NCBI GenBank assembly: GCA_002726245.1
Contig: PBSM01000240.1
Location: forward strand, 1 to 52,809
Source of the DNA: Planctomycetaceae bacterium
Lineage (GTDB): Bacteria; Planctomycetota; Planctomycetia; Pirellulales; Pirellulaceae
Direction: 5' to 3'
Length of the DNA stretch: 52,809 nt
Shown: piece by piece, positions 26,834 to 35,174 of the stretch
How positions within the stretch are numbered: the stretch's first letter is position 1
How the letters are laid out: every line of letters starts with the position of its first letter
The notes under the pieces: generated by a model
What the model was told of the DNA's origin: nothing
What the model saw: the letters and a program-made list of their open reading frames with translations, nothing else
Database searches by the model: none
Translations under genes and position numbers: made by a program

Positions 26834-27787
26834 ATGACAATAAGCTGCCTGCGATCGTTTGTCTACGTTGCCGGTTGTCTGTCCGCGAACCCGGCACTTG
26901 GGCAAGAGCCAGCGACGTTGACAAGTAATCCGCTCAAGGGTTTGATCGACTTCCATGTGCACTCGGGCCCGGATAGCTTTACACGGTCGATCACCGATCT
27001 GGAGATCGCTCGGATCGCGAAGGATCGCGGAATGGGCGCGCTCGTCTTAAAGAACCATTTCACGATGACGGCAGATCGCGCCTTCCTCGCGGAGCGGCTT
27101 ACTGGCCAACGATGTTACGGAGGCGTCGTTCTCAATCGTGCATTAGGTGGGCTGAACGCAGAGGCGATCCGACGGATGGTGACTTTCACGGGAGGTCGTG
27201 GCAAAGTCGTATGGCTACCGACCTTCGATGCGGAGAATCATGTCAGAGCGTTCGACGAAGAACGGCCTTCCGTGCCTGTTGTCAGGGACGGCGAGCTTGT
27301 TCCTGAATTGAAAGAGATCTTCGAGCTTGTTGCGCAACACGATCTCGTACTCGAAACGGGACACTCATCGGCGGAGGAATGCTTAATCCTGATTCGCGCA
27401 GCGCGGCGGGCGGGTGTAACAAAGATGCTTGTCACGCACGCCATGGCGGACCCGATCGGAATGAACGTCGCACAGATGAAGCAAGCGGCGGCGATGGGAG
27501 CCAAACTCGAATGCGTGTGGTTGACGAACATCACCGGACCAAAGTCGCATCTGGCCAGCATGCGCCACTGGCGGCAAGTCACGACTGCTGACTACGCCAA
27601 AGCCATGTGCGAGGTTGGCCCGGAACACTTCGTTTTGGCATCGGATCTTGGTCAGTATCTGAATCCGATTCCCACTGACGGCGTCAAAGCTTTCGTGCTA
27701 GGACTGCGCGAAGCCGGCTTCGACGATGATGCCATCGACTTGATGGCCCGACGAAATCCTGCGCAGTTGCTTGGGATACCCGAGTGA
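26834..27787 (+). CDS. DUF6282-type metal-dependent hydrolase-like protein
   Basis: The 317-residue protein starts with a short leader-like stretch (residues about 5-23, ending ALGQ), so export is possible. It then has an amidohydrolase-like metal motif DFHVHSGPD near residue 38, LVLKNHFTM near 72, LETGHSS near 174, LVTHAMADP near 196 and a late Asp in FVLASDLGQ near 269. This order (HxH, Lys, His, His, Asp) matches DUF6282/amidohydrolase-superfamily TIM barrels, presumably with one or two metal ions. Substrate unknown. The ATG follows a GGAGAG site about 7 bases upstream. It stands alone, downstream of the hairpin repeat and upstream of a repeat block. Confidence 0.85.
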   Translation: MTISCLRSFVYVAGCLSANPALGQEPATLTSNPLKGLIDFHVHSGPDSFTRSITDLEIARIAKDRGMGALVLKNHFTMTADRAFLAERLTGQRCYGGVVLNRALGGLNAEAIRRMVTFTGGRGKVVWLPTFDAENHVRAFDEERPSVPVVRDGELVPELKEIFELVAQHDLVLETGHSSAEECLILIRAARRAGVTKMLVTHAMADPIGMNVAQMKQAAAMGAKLECVWLTNITGPKSHLASMRHWRQVTTADYAKAMCEVGPEHFVLASDLGQYLNPIPTDGVKAFVLGLREAGFDDDAIDLMARRNPAQLLGIPE

Positions 27788-28307
27788 CGCGGCGTCATTC
27801 GAACGCACAACAGAAAGCCGAACCAAGGCGTCACGATGGAGCGGCGGGTTCGATCATTTCGCGCCGACGGCGCTAGCCGTTGGTAGCGAAACATCGGACG
27901 CTACGCCCCGAAACCCGACGCTAACGCGTCTTGAAGTTGCGCTTGCAGTCCCGTAGGGACGACATATAGTAGCCTGGAGCGTAAGCCCCAGGAAAACGGG
28001 AAAAGAAAAATCCCGAAGCCCCGAGAGGGGCGACATGAGACGAACGGCGCTGATCTATATCGCCCCTCTGGGGCTTGTGATCGCGCAGCCCTCAATTCCT
28101 GGGGCTTGCGCCCCAGGCTATTGTATACCGCCATTACGCGGCTACCGACCCGCGGTGTTTATCCTTCCGCCTGGCAGCCCCTTTCGACCACTTGGCTGTC
28201 CGACAGCGCTAGAGAAGATTTGCCTCAACCGACGGAGTATCGCAGAAGATCCCCCCGAGTCGATGCGGCGAAAAGATAGGAAACCAAGGCGTGCGCAAGG
28301 CGGAACT
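27788..28307. repeat. repeat block, second copy of the 6.1-6.5 kb family
   Basis: No gene is seen in this 520-base gap. From about 27945 it holds CCCGTAGGGACGACATATAG, a CCTGGAGCGTAAGCCCCAGG hairpin, AGCCCCGAGAGGGGCGACAT, GCCCCTCTGGGGC and CCTGGGGCTTGCGCCCCAGG followed by CTATTGTATACCGCC. The same words in the same order occur at 6147-6480 around copy A of the MITE-like element, but here no AGGATCGTTC element is inserted. The rest (28150-28307) shows nothing recognisable. Confidence 0.75.
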
Positions 28308-31300
28308 CTAGCCAGCCGACGGACCAACACAGACGACACTTCCATCAGTCAGTGTGACAATCGATCGTCCAGCGCGGTCGATGGCGAGTCCCCAGGAAAC
28401 GGGGGCGGAGGGGAGTGGCTTGGACCAGAGTGGCTCGCCGTTGTTGAGTCGTAAGGCGGTGATCGCGTACTTCGGGGAAGAAGCTTCTTCGGATCTAGCG
28501 GCTAACTTGCCCGTGACGATCACAGCGTTCTTGCATACCGCGAGAGCTGTTGGGTCACGGAACATCTCTGTTTGCCACTTTCCGATTGGCTCGCCTTTGT
28601 CAGTTTTCAGATGCGACAATCGAACGACACGATTCGTCGTGCCGCGAATGATCACTTTGTCTGATCCGGCTTGCAGGAAGTGGCCGCCAAAGTAACGGGA
28701 TGGACCGTACTTGGGAGGTGAGTACAACAGTTGGTCAAAGACGCGGACTTCGCCGTCCACCACGAACAACTCGCGTCCACGAGGTGAACGGTGGAACATC
28801 TTCGAGTTGCCGTTCTTCGGGAAACGCTGGTCAGACTCTCCGAAAGAATCGATCCATTCGCTCTTAATGGTGTTCAGGCAGCGACCATCATCGAGGTCAT
28901 AGACTGCCGGCGAGACGACGTTCCCGCCAGCCAAATACAGCTTCTTCTTATGCAGCAGGAGGTGTCCTTGCACACTGACGCCAGTTGCTCGCGTTTCGCC
29001 CGCCAACTCGGACGATGTGTTGTTCCGCCAATTGACCTGCCCGGTGGTGGCGTCCAAAGAGTAGACGTGCGTTCCGTCATAACTGGTAATACCAGCGGCG
29101 GCATAGACCGTTCCACCAGCGACAAGCACGCCGCTCCCGACTGGCCAGTTGGACAAAAGCTTGCCATGAACGAGGATCTTGCGGTCGGCCGGCGCGGCGC
29201 GAAACCGCCACAGCGCGCGACCCGATCCCGCTTCGAGGCAATGCACGCGGCCATCGCCCGAGCCGACGAAGAGTCTTCCTGATTCGAACTCGGGTGAGAA
29301 GCGAACAGCTCCACCGGTGAACGCCGTCCACGCAGTCTTGCCGCTGTTCGCGTGAGCCGCCTTTACAACGCCATCGTGACCGCTCCAGAAGATGAGGCCT
29401 CCGGCTGTGATCGGCGCGGTCGGCTCTGCTTTACTAGCGAATTCGCGCCGCCAAAGTACTTCGACCTCGTCCGCGATGATTCGTTGGCTGACTGCGGCAC
29501 GGGCGCCGCCTCCGCGATATCCTGGCCAATCGAAATCGTCCGAGGAGAGTCCGACTCTGGCTCGTTCGGCCAGAGAGTCGAGACGATCCGCATTGCTTGG
29601 TGGCCGTTTCGCGTCGAAATCGCCGCTCGGCGCGAGACTGATCATCCCGATCAACGAGTGGTTACAGTCGCACATCCACGGACCCCAATAAAGCTGTCCG
29701 TTCGCGATGATGACTCCGTCCTGGCAAGCCGGGCGCATCAATGCGATGCGCCGCGGATCGTTGCCGGCGACATCCAATCGCATCGTGCCGGTGTGGCGAT
29801 AACCACGCGTGAAGATGCTGTTGGTGGTTGCCGTAGCGCGCGTGCAGTTGCCACGATAGCAATCGAGATCCACAAGTACCTTGCCAGTTAGGTACTCAAA
29901 CTTCTTACTCGTTTCCATGCGACCCATCGCATACAGGGCGTCGTCGCGCAGCACAAGTTGAAAGTTCCCGTGCGAGTATTTCCACATGAGCGATCCGCTG
30001 AGGGCAGAAACGCCGACAAGATTCGTGCGCTGCGGTCCGGCGAAGTAAACGCCCTTTTCATTCGCCTTCGCGTAGGCGCTGCTCGCGAAGCCTTTACTGG
30101 CGGTCTGCGCACGATCGTGCTGACCGATCGCAGCCAGCAGTTTCTCGTCGTCGGTCTTCCAGAGCTCTTTGCCAGAGGATGCCTCGACGCATGCCAAGTA
30201 CTTACCATGCGAGTAAACGAAGATGCGGCCGGTCGATACGCATAGGGCTCGGCTGTCGATCGGTTCGTCGGAGCGATACGTCCACAGCACCTTCTTCGTA
30301 GCCGGATCCATCGCGATCAGCGTGCGTCCGAAACCCCACGCGTATTCCGACGCATAGCCGTCGCCCAAGTCTTTCCACGGCCAGCCGGGTACTTTGCGAT
30401 CGCCTCGAATCACTTTGTCGATCGGCTCCTTGGGGCCCAGCAGCGCGTAAAGCACTTCGGACTCCATCGCCATCCATTTCCAAACACCATTGGGATCGAT
30501 CTCCTTCGCGATGCGTATCTCGTCGCGGACTTCGCCCGTGGTTGCATCGATCAGCTTGCACGATTCGTTGTCGCCGAAGTACAAGACGTCTGGGGTGGCA
30601 ATGAGTGTATTTCGATGAATCATGAAACCGGGAGTCAAATCCCGTTTCCACAGCATCGTGCCGTTGTACGCATTGACGGCGACTAGCTTGTTCAGCCAGG
30701 GCCACTCGCGTTCCTTCAGTGCAATGTGCCCGAACGCTTTGAACAATCGGCCGCCCGAGGAAACAGTGACCTGAGGCATCGGTACGTACCATGGGTCGCA
30801 AAGGAACTGTGTCAGGTATGGCCCTTCGATGGCTGTATCGGTTGACTGCGGATTGTTGTCGGGACCGTGATACGGATGACTCCAGTCGTCGCTTCCGTCG
30901 CGCGTTGGATTCGTGCTTACTTCTCCGCCGGAGACGATCTTCGCACCAGGATGAGTGACTCGGCTTAATTCAGCGAGCAGTTTTTCGCTGCCGTCACCGA
31001 CGACAATCGCCGCGTCCGCGAGATTGCTTGCCAAGTGGATCCCGTCGGAAGCCAAGGGCTGAACGTACAAACGTATGCCGAGCAGACCCGCCTCATAGGC
31101 CTCCTTTTGCAGTGACTTCAGGTAGCGTTCGTTCTTGGAGCACACGTAGATGATGAAGTCCGATTTCGTCGCCAAGTCGATCGCCACTTCTGGCTCTGAA
31201 TCCGCAATGACAACACAGATACCGCGGCCGGCATCGACTTGTTCGAGAAGGCGTTGAGCGTCTGCGATCGCCGCGACTCCCACCTGCGCGGCCAAACTGA

Positions 31301-31340
31301 TCGCGATTAACCAAAGTGCTGTAGCGACGTTGCGAAGCAT
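28308..31340 (-). CDS. secreted PQQ-type beta-propeller protein with Rossmann-like N-terminus
   Basis: The 1010-residue protein has a signal peptide (LRNVATALWLIAISLAAQ). Residues about 30-170 alternate hydrophobic strands and helices (GICVVIADSEPEVAI, FIIYVCSKNER, LYVQPLASDGIHLASNLAD, HPGAKIVSGGEV) like a SAM-methyltransferase Rossmann fold, but without a clear GxGxG loop. Two PQQ-propeller regions follow, with blades such as LVAVNAYNGTMLWKRDL, LACVEASSGKELWK and VYSLDATTGQVNW. Between them lies a Cys-containing CQDGVIIANGQLYWGPWMCDC typical of planctomycete members. The ATG at 31340 has GAGAGGAT just upstream; an upstream start would add 42 basic residues before the leader. Probably periplasmic; PQQ binding is not assured and such propellers often serve as scaffolds. 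Confidence 0.88.
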   Translation of the reverse strand: MLRNVATALWLIAISLAAQVGVAAIADAQRLLEQVDAGRGICVVIADSEPEVAIDLATKSDFIIYVCSKNERYLKSLQKEAYEAGLLGIRLYVQPLASDGIHLASNLADAAIVVGDGSEKLLAELSRVTHPGAKIVSGGEVSTNPTRDGSDDWSHPYHGPDNNPQSTDTAIEGPYLTQFLCDPWYVPMPQVTVSSGGRLFKAFGHIALKEREWPWLNKLVAVNAYNGTMLWKRDLTPGFMIHRNTLIATPDVLYFGDNESCKLIDATTGEVRDEIRIAKEIDPNGVWKWMAMESEVLYALLGPKEPIDKVIRGDRKVPGWPWKDLGDGYASEYAWGFGRTLIAMDPATKKVLWTYRSDEPIDSRALCVSTGRIFVYSHGKYLACVEASSGKELWKTDDEKLLAAIGQHDRAQTASKGFASSAYAKANEKGVYFAGPQRTNLVGVSALSGSLMWKYSHGNFQLVLRDDALYAMGRMETSKKFEYLTGKVLVDLDCYRGNCTRATATTNSIFTRGYRHTGTMRLDVAGNDPRRIALMRPACQDGVIIANGQLYWGPWMCDCNHSLIGMISLAPSGDFDAKRPPSNADRLDSLAERARVGLSSDDFDWPGYRGGGARAAVSQRIIADEVEVLWRREFASKAEPTAPITAGGLIFWSGHDGVVKAAHANSGKTAWTAFTGGAVRFSPEFESGRLFVGSGDGRVHCLEAGSGRALWRFRAAPADRKILVHGKLLSNWPVGSGVLVAGGTVYAAAGITSYDGTHVYSLDATTGQVNWRNNTSSELAGETRATGVSVQGHLLLHKKKLYLAGGNVVSPAVYDLDDGRCLNTIKSEWIDSFGESDQRFPKNGNSKMFHRSPRGRELFVVDGEVRVFDQLLYSPPKYGPSRYFGGHFLQAGSDKVIIRGTTNRVVRLSHLKTDKGEPIGKWQTEMFRDPTALAVCKNAVIVTGKLAARSEEASSPKYAITALRLNNGEPLWSKPLPSAPVSWGLAIDRAGRSIVTLTDGSVVCVGPSAG

Positions 31341-31562
31341 ATCCTCTCTCCGGATTGGGCCATTTTCTGTTCGCCCATCAGACCTTGCATGGGACCGAAA
31401 TGCAAGCAAATGCCGGCCTGCACCCGACACATTGCCATTGGAAGACCTCCGACGCCTTTTGACCACTCACCGGAGGGGACGTAGTGTTGAGTACCGAACT
31501 AGGGACGGTGCGCCGGTGCGCGCACCTTTGTAGAGGTTGTAACGATTTTGGAATCGTCCATG

Positions 31563-32070
31563 ATGCTTCCCCAAAGCTCAAACTGACGGGACAACGTCCG
31601 CTCAGCAGGCTTCACGCTTGTCGAGGTTGTGATCGTCGTACTGATCCTGAGGATCCTGGGAACGATCGCTATTGGTAAAGTGACTTATTCCTACAACGAT
31701 GCGATGGCCGTAACGCTTCAAGACAACCTCGATGCGATGTGCATGAACAGTCCCGGGCAGCGCCTGCGGAGATCAAGGAGGAGTGGTTTGTCGGTGGGAA
31801 GATTCCGCGTCACCCACAGTCCGAAACCTTAGACAATACCGTTCAGCTTGACACTACACTGAACAAGACGCATCCAGCTTCAACAATTCTGACCGACGCC
31901 TCGACCCGTACTGGTACAACCCGACGAATGGAGGCTTGCGAGTGCGCGTCGGCGTTATCGGCAGCGAGGCCGAGACGCTAGACTTCTACAACCTCATCAA
32001 CAACTCGAACGAGTCGAGCCTCGGCAACTTCGGCGGCGGCCAGAAGAGTGGCGGAGGTGGTGGCAAGTGA
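31563..32070 (+). pseudogene. decayed type IV prepilin/pseudopilin gene
   Basis: The prepilin N-methylation signature AGFTLVEVVIVVLIL is encoded at about 31605, with the helix continuing ILGTIAIGKV. A short leader from ATG 31563 (MLPQSSN) is interrupted by TGA at 31584-31586. After NLDAM near 31737 the frame changes; the next recognisable part, PAEIKEEWFVGGKIPRHPQ, begins at 31763 in another frame. A second change precedes FNNSDRRLDPYWYNPTNGG at 31879, which is in a third frame and runs to a Gly-rich end and TGA at 32068-32070. The segment order fits planctomycete pseudopilin-like secretion proteins. With one nonsense codon, two frame changes and probably lost internal sequence it cannot make a full pilin. 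Confidence 0.85.
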
Positions 32071-32720
32071 GTGTTGCTCTGTTCGCCTGCAGGCATTACC
32101 GTTTGGTGTTGGGACTCGTGCTGCTTGTGCAGATCGCGTTAATTGTGGTTGTCAAACTGAGTCTTGGCCGAGTCGAGCAACTCTGTTGGTTCTGCCACAT
32201 CTCGCTAGGAATCGCCGCCCTTGGATTGCTAACTCGATCTGGAATGCTGACTTCGATCGCGCTCACGAACATCGTGATCCTTCACATGCTGTCGATTCTC
32301 GATCTTCTGTGTTGGAAAGCCAACGGTGAGTTCCCATTCGGACTTAGCAGCTACGTGGTGTCCCTTCGACAGTGGACCCGGTTGGCCACGACGCATCACC
32401 TGTTTCTGCTGCCCCTTCTGCTCATCGTGTTCATCCGCGACGGTAGGTATCCTCGCGAAACGTGGTTGATTTCTACAACGAGCTTCGTCTGGGCTTTGTT
32501 GATCACTCGAGCGGTCACCTCGCCATCTAACAATGTCAACTATGCGTTCTTTGTTCCTGATTCCTTGACTTGGAGCGGGCTCGCCGCACTGAATGCCTCG
32601 CCTGGCGAGTTCTATCCGCTGGGGCTGAGTGTCGTTGTGAGTGTCACCGTCTTCCTGCCAGCCAGTGTCTGTCTTTCGTGGCTGGCGAAGTCCCGCGAAC
32701 TCGTAAACGCGCTTGCTTGA
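32067..32720 (+). CDS. six-helix membrane protein, unknown function
   Basis: The 217-residue protein has about six hydrophobic helices (VLGLVLLVQIALIVVV, a CWFCHISLGIAALG helix, IALTNIVILHMLSILDL, LFLLPLLLIVF, a helix through FVWALLITRAV, and a last one through VVSVTVFLPASV). No catalytic motif is recognised; paired Cys residues (CWFC) sit at the start of helix 2. The GTG start overlaps the TGA of the dead prepilin gene (GTGA), so it was once translationally coupled to that gene and may work in the same secretion or pilus pathway. With the upstream gene broken its expression is uncertain. The frame itself is intact. Confidence 0.65.
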   Translation: MSVALFACRHYRLVLGLVLLVQIALIVVVKLSLGRVEQLCWFCHISLGIAALGLLTRSGMLTSIALTNIVILHMLSILDLLCWKANGEFPFGLSSYVVSLRQWTRLATTHHLFLLPLLLIVFIRDGRYPRETWLISTTSFVWALLITRAVTSPSNNVNYAFFVPDSLTWSGLAALNASPGEFYPLGLSVVVSVTVFLPASVCLSWLAKSRELVNALA

Positions 32721-32840
32721 TTGATCTCGCTTGCCACGCGCGTGTCGTGCGATCTTCCACGGCACGGTCTGGCCCACTATGCTGAACGCATGCCTTGGTT
32801 CGCGTTTCCGCCGACTCTCACTGTGTAAGGAGCCTACGTT

Positions 32841-34112
32841 ATGCGACACCTTCCCATGGTCACTGCATGCGCACTACTGATTTCTGCGACGAGCACCGTC
32901 GGACGTGCCGACCCGCCGGCTGAACTAGACAAGCTATTGGAGTCGCTTGAATCGGCGTCCGCGGACGAACGCCCGAAAACGCTGGAAGCGATTGGCGACT
33001 TGGGAAGCGACGCAAAGGCAGCGATTGCCACACTGTCGAAGGCTCTGGATGACACAAGCCCCAACACGCGAGGCGCCGCCGCGACGGCGATCGGAAGGAT
33101 TGGGATCTATGATGAAGACGCCGCGGTTCGGCTCCTGGAAGCGTTCGAAGATGACGGCGAGCTGTTCGCTGGCGGAATGGTTTGTTATTACGCGGCAGAT
33201 GCGCTCGGCAAGTTGGGCCCGAAATCTGCGCCGCGGCTAGTCCCAAGGTTGGCAGCCGACAGCCTTCTCGTGAAACGTTGCGCCGCGTTGGCGCTTGGCA
33301 GGATCGGGGCCGAGGCGAAGGCGGCTGTCCCCGCGTTGCACGAGTTGGCAAAAGAGGACGACGGGGCAACGCGGCGCGTTGCCATCTACGCACTGATGGC
33401 AATCGGACCAGCTTCTGCTCCCGCCATGCCAACGCTGGCCAAAACGCTTCGGCACGAAGACTTTCACACACAGTACTGGTCCTGCCGAGCGATCGGAGCC
33501 ATCGGTGCGCCGGCCGCCCTACCCGCCGTACCGACCTTGATCGAGCTGCTGAGCACCGGCAACCCGTCGGTCAAACGAAACGCCGCGGATGCTCTGGGCC
33601 AGATCGGCCCGGCCGCTGGAGAGAGGGTCATCGCTCCACTCGTGAAACTCTTGAACGACAAGGTCCAGCCCGTCAGGCGTGCCGCCGTGATCGCACTTGG
33701 CGAACTCGGGCCATTCGCGAAGAGCAGCACCGACGCGATTCGTGCCGCACTGAAGGTTGAACAGTTTCGCGCGAGAGCCGCAGCGGCCGGAGCACTGTGG
33801 CAAGTAACAGGCGAGCCCAATCCGAGCCTCGAAGTCCTTCTTGACGTGTTGCAAGGGAAGCAGTCGCCCTGGGAAGCCGCTGAAGCATTCGGGCGATTAG
33901 GAAAAAGTGGCAAGCCAGCGGTCGCTAAGCTCACAGAGCTTGCTACGTCTGAAAATCCCGAGACGCAGTTTTTCGCGATCGCTTCGTTGGCCGGGATTGG
34001 TCCCGAGGCGGCTGCGACGCTACCGACGCTCACCAAGCTGCTGGACGATCCCGCCAAAGATCTGCGAGATTTTGTCCGTGAGGCCATTTCCAAGATTCAA
34101 CCCACGGAGTAG
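32841..34112 (+). CDS. secreted HEAT-repeat protein
   Basis: The 423-residue protein has a signal peptide (HLPMVTACALLISATSTVG) and then about ten HEAT/PBS-lyase-type repeats over the full length. Repeats are easily seen as A-A-x-A-L-G-x-I/L-G units, for example AADALGKLGPKSAPRL, AALALGRIGAEAKAAVPAL and AADALGQIGPAAGERV. No other domain is present. Such proteins are binding scaffolds, often in the planctomycete periplasm. The ATG has AAGGAG about 10 bases upstream. It converges with the TPR gene, with only 12 bases between stops. Confidence 0.92.
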   Translation: MRHLPMVTACALLISATSTVGRADPPAELDKLLESLESASADERPKTLEAIGDLGSDAKAAIATLSKALDDTSPNTRGAAATAIGRIGIYDEDAAVRLLEAFEDDGELFAGGMVCYYAADALGKLGPKSAPRLVPRLAADSLLVKRCAALALGRIGAEAKAAVPALHELAKEDDGATRRVAIYALMAIGPASAPAMPTLAKTLRHEDFHTQYWSCRAIGAIGAPAALPAVPTLIELLSTGNPSVKRNAADALGQIGPAAGERVIAPLVKLLNDKVQPVRRAAVIALGELGPFAKSSTDAIRAALKVEQFRARAAAAGALWQVTGEPNPSLEVLLDVLQGKQSPWEAAEAFGRLGKSGKPAVAKLTELATSENPETQFFAIASLAGIGPEAAATLPTLTKLLDDPAKDLRDFVREAISKIQPTE

Positions 34113-34124
34113 CTACCTTGTTTA

Positions 34125-35153
34125 CTACCGCCCGCTGAGCTTCTGAACCTGCTCGCGGTATCGCTCCGCCTTCTCGGTCCGGCCAGCGGAAGCAGCCGCG
34201 CGCGCAAGCAGCGCGGCCAAACGGCGATCGTTCTGGTAATGCTCATAAAGCGGTTCAAGGTTTTTCAATGCCTCTTCGTCGCGGCGATCAAACAGCAATA
34301 ACTCACCTTCGACAAGCCTGCATTCCAGATCGTACGGCGCCAGCGTCAAAGCCTGCTGGATCGTTTCCATCGCCTCTTCTCGATTCCCCTGATCCCGCAA
34401 GGACAGAGCCAGGAAGCGATAGGCGTGGATGTCGTTGGGATTCCGTGCCAAACACCATTCCGCCTCTTCCTGACAACGCTCCCCCTGGCCAGCTTCAGAA
34501 TACGCATAGCTCAGGTTGAGGTGCGCCGCGTAATTGTCTAGCTCAAGGTCGAGCACCTTCAGCAAAGGGGCGATCATCTCGGCGGGCCGCTGAAGATCGT
34601 CCAAGATCTCTGCGTTCAAGTAGTGAGCCGCTACATGCTCCGGATTGAGCTCACTGCTCCTCTTGGCGTACGGTAACGCCGCGCCGGGACGTCGTTGGCG
34701 GAAATGCAACTCGGCAAGCGTCAACTGCGGCCACCAGTCGTTCGGAGCTAGTTCCGTCAACTCGAGTAGCGTTCTCTCCGCTGCGTCGAATCGCTCCGTG
34801 GCGAGGCAAATGCCGACGATTTGACGCCTTGCGTCGAGATACGCCTCCGAATCTGAGGGCACTTTGCGAAACTCCGCCAGGGCCTGTGGGCGATCGACCT
34901 CGGACAGGACCAAACCCAACTCACTGTGAACGCCCCAGTCGTCGGGATACTTTGCCAAGTGCCGCCGGTAATGCTCAATCGCCAAATCGAACTGCCCCAC
35001 TTCGAGAGACTCTCGTGCCAGGATCAACGGCGCAGGTGGCAGCAGCATGCGCGCGAGCGTCGCAGCACCCCAGAGGACAGCGACGACGGCCAGCACAAGC
35101 ACTAACCGCTTAAGTTGTGCCGGCTTGCGAGTTTTGGCATCACTGTCAGACAT
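34125..35153 (-). CDS. membrane-anchored TPR protein
   Basis: The 342-residue protein has a basic N-terminus, one transmembrane helix (LVLVLAVVAVLWGAATLA, about residues 18-36) and TPR units to the end: ESLEVGQFDLAIEHYRRHLA, then AERTLLELTELAPNDWWPQL, AHLNLSYAYSEAGQGERCQE and EEAMETIQQALTLAPYDLE. TPRs mediate protein-protein contacts. The gene starts 21 bases after the stop of the CRTAC1 gene on the same strand, an arrangement common in planctomycetes, where CRTAC1 proteins are paired with TPR proteins. Joint function is inferred from that pairing only. Confidence 0.92.
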   Translation of the reverse strand: MSDSDAKTRKPAQLKRLVLVLAVVAVLWGAATLARMLLPPAPLILARESLEVGQFDLAIEHYRRHLAKYPDDWGVHSELGLVLSEVDRPQALAEFRKVPSDSEAYLDARRQIVGICLATERFDAAERTLLELTELAPNDWWPQLTLAELHFRQRRPGAALPYAKRSSELNPEHVAAHYLNAEILDDLQRPAEMIAPLLKVLDLELDNYAAHLNLSYAYSEAGQGERCQEEAEWCLARNPNDIHAYRFLALSLRDQGNREEAMETIQQALTLAPYDLECRLVEGELLLFDRRDEEALKNLEPLYEHYQNDRRLAALLARAAASAGRTEKAERYREQVQKLSGR

Positions 35154-35174
35154 GCTTTGAATCGTGACTAAGGC

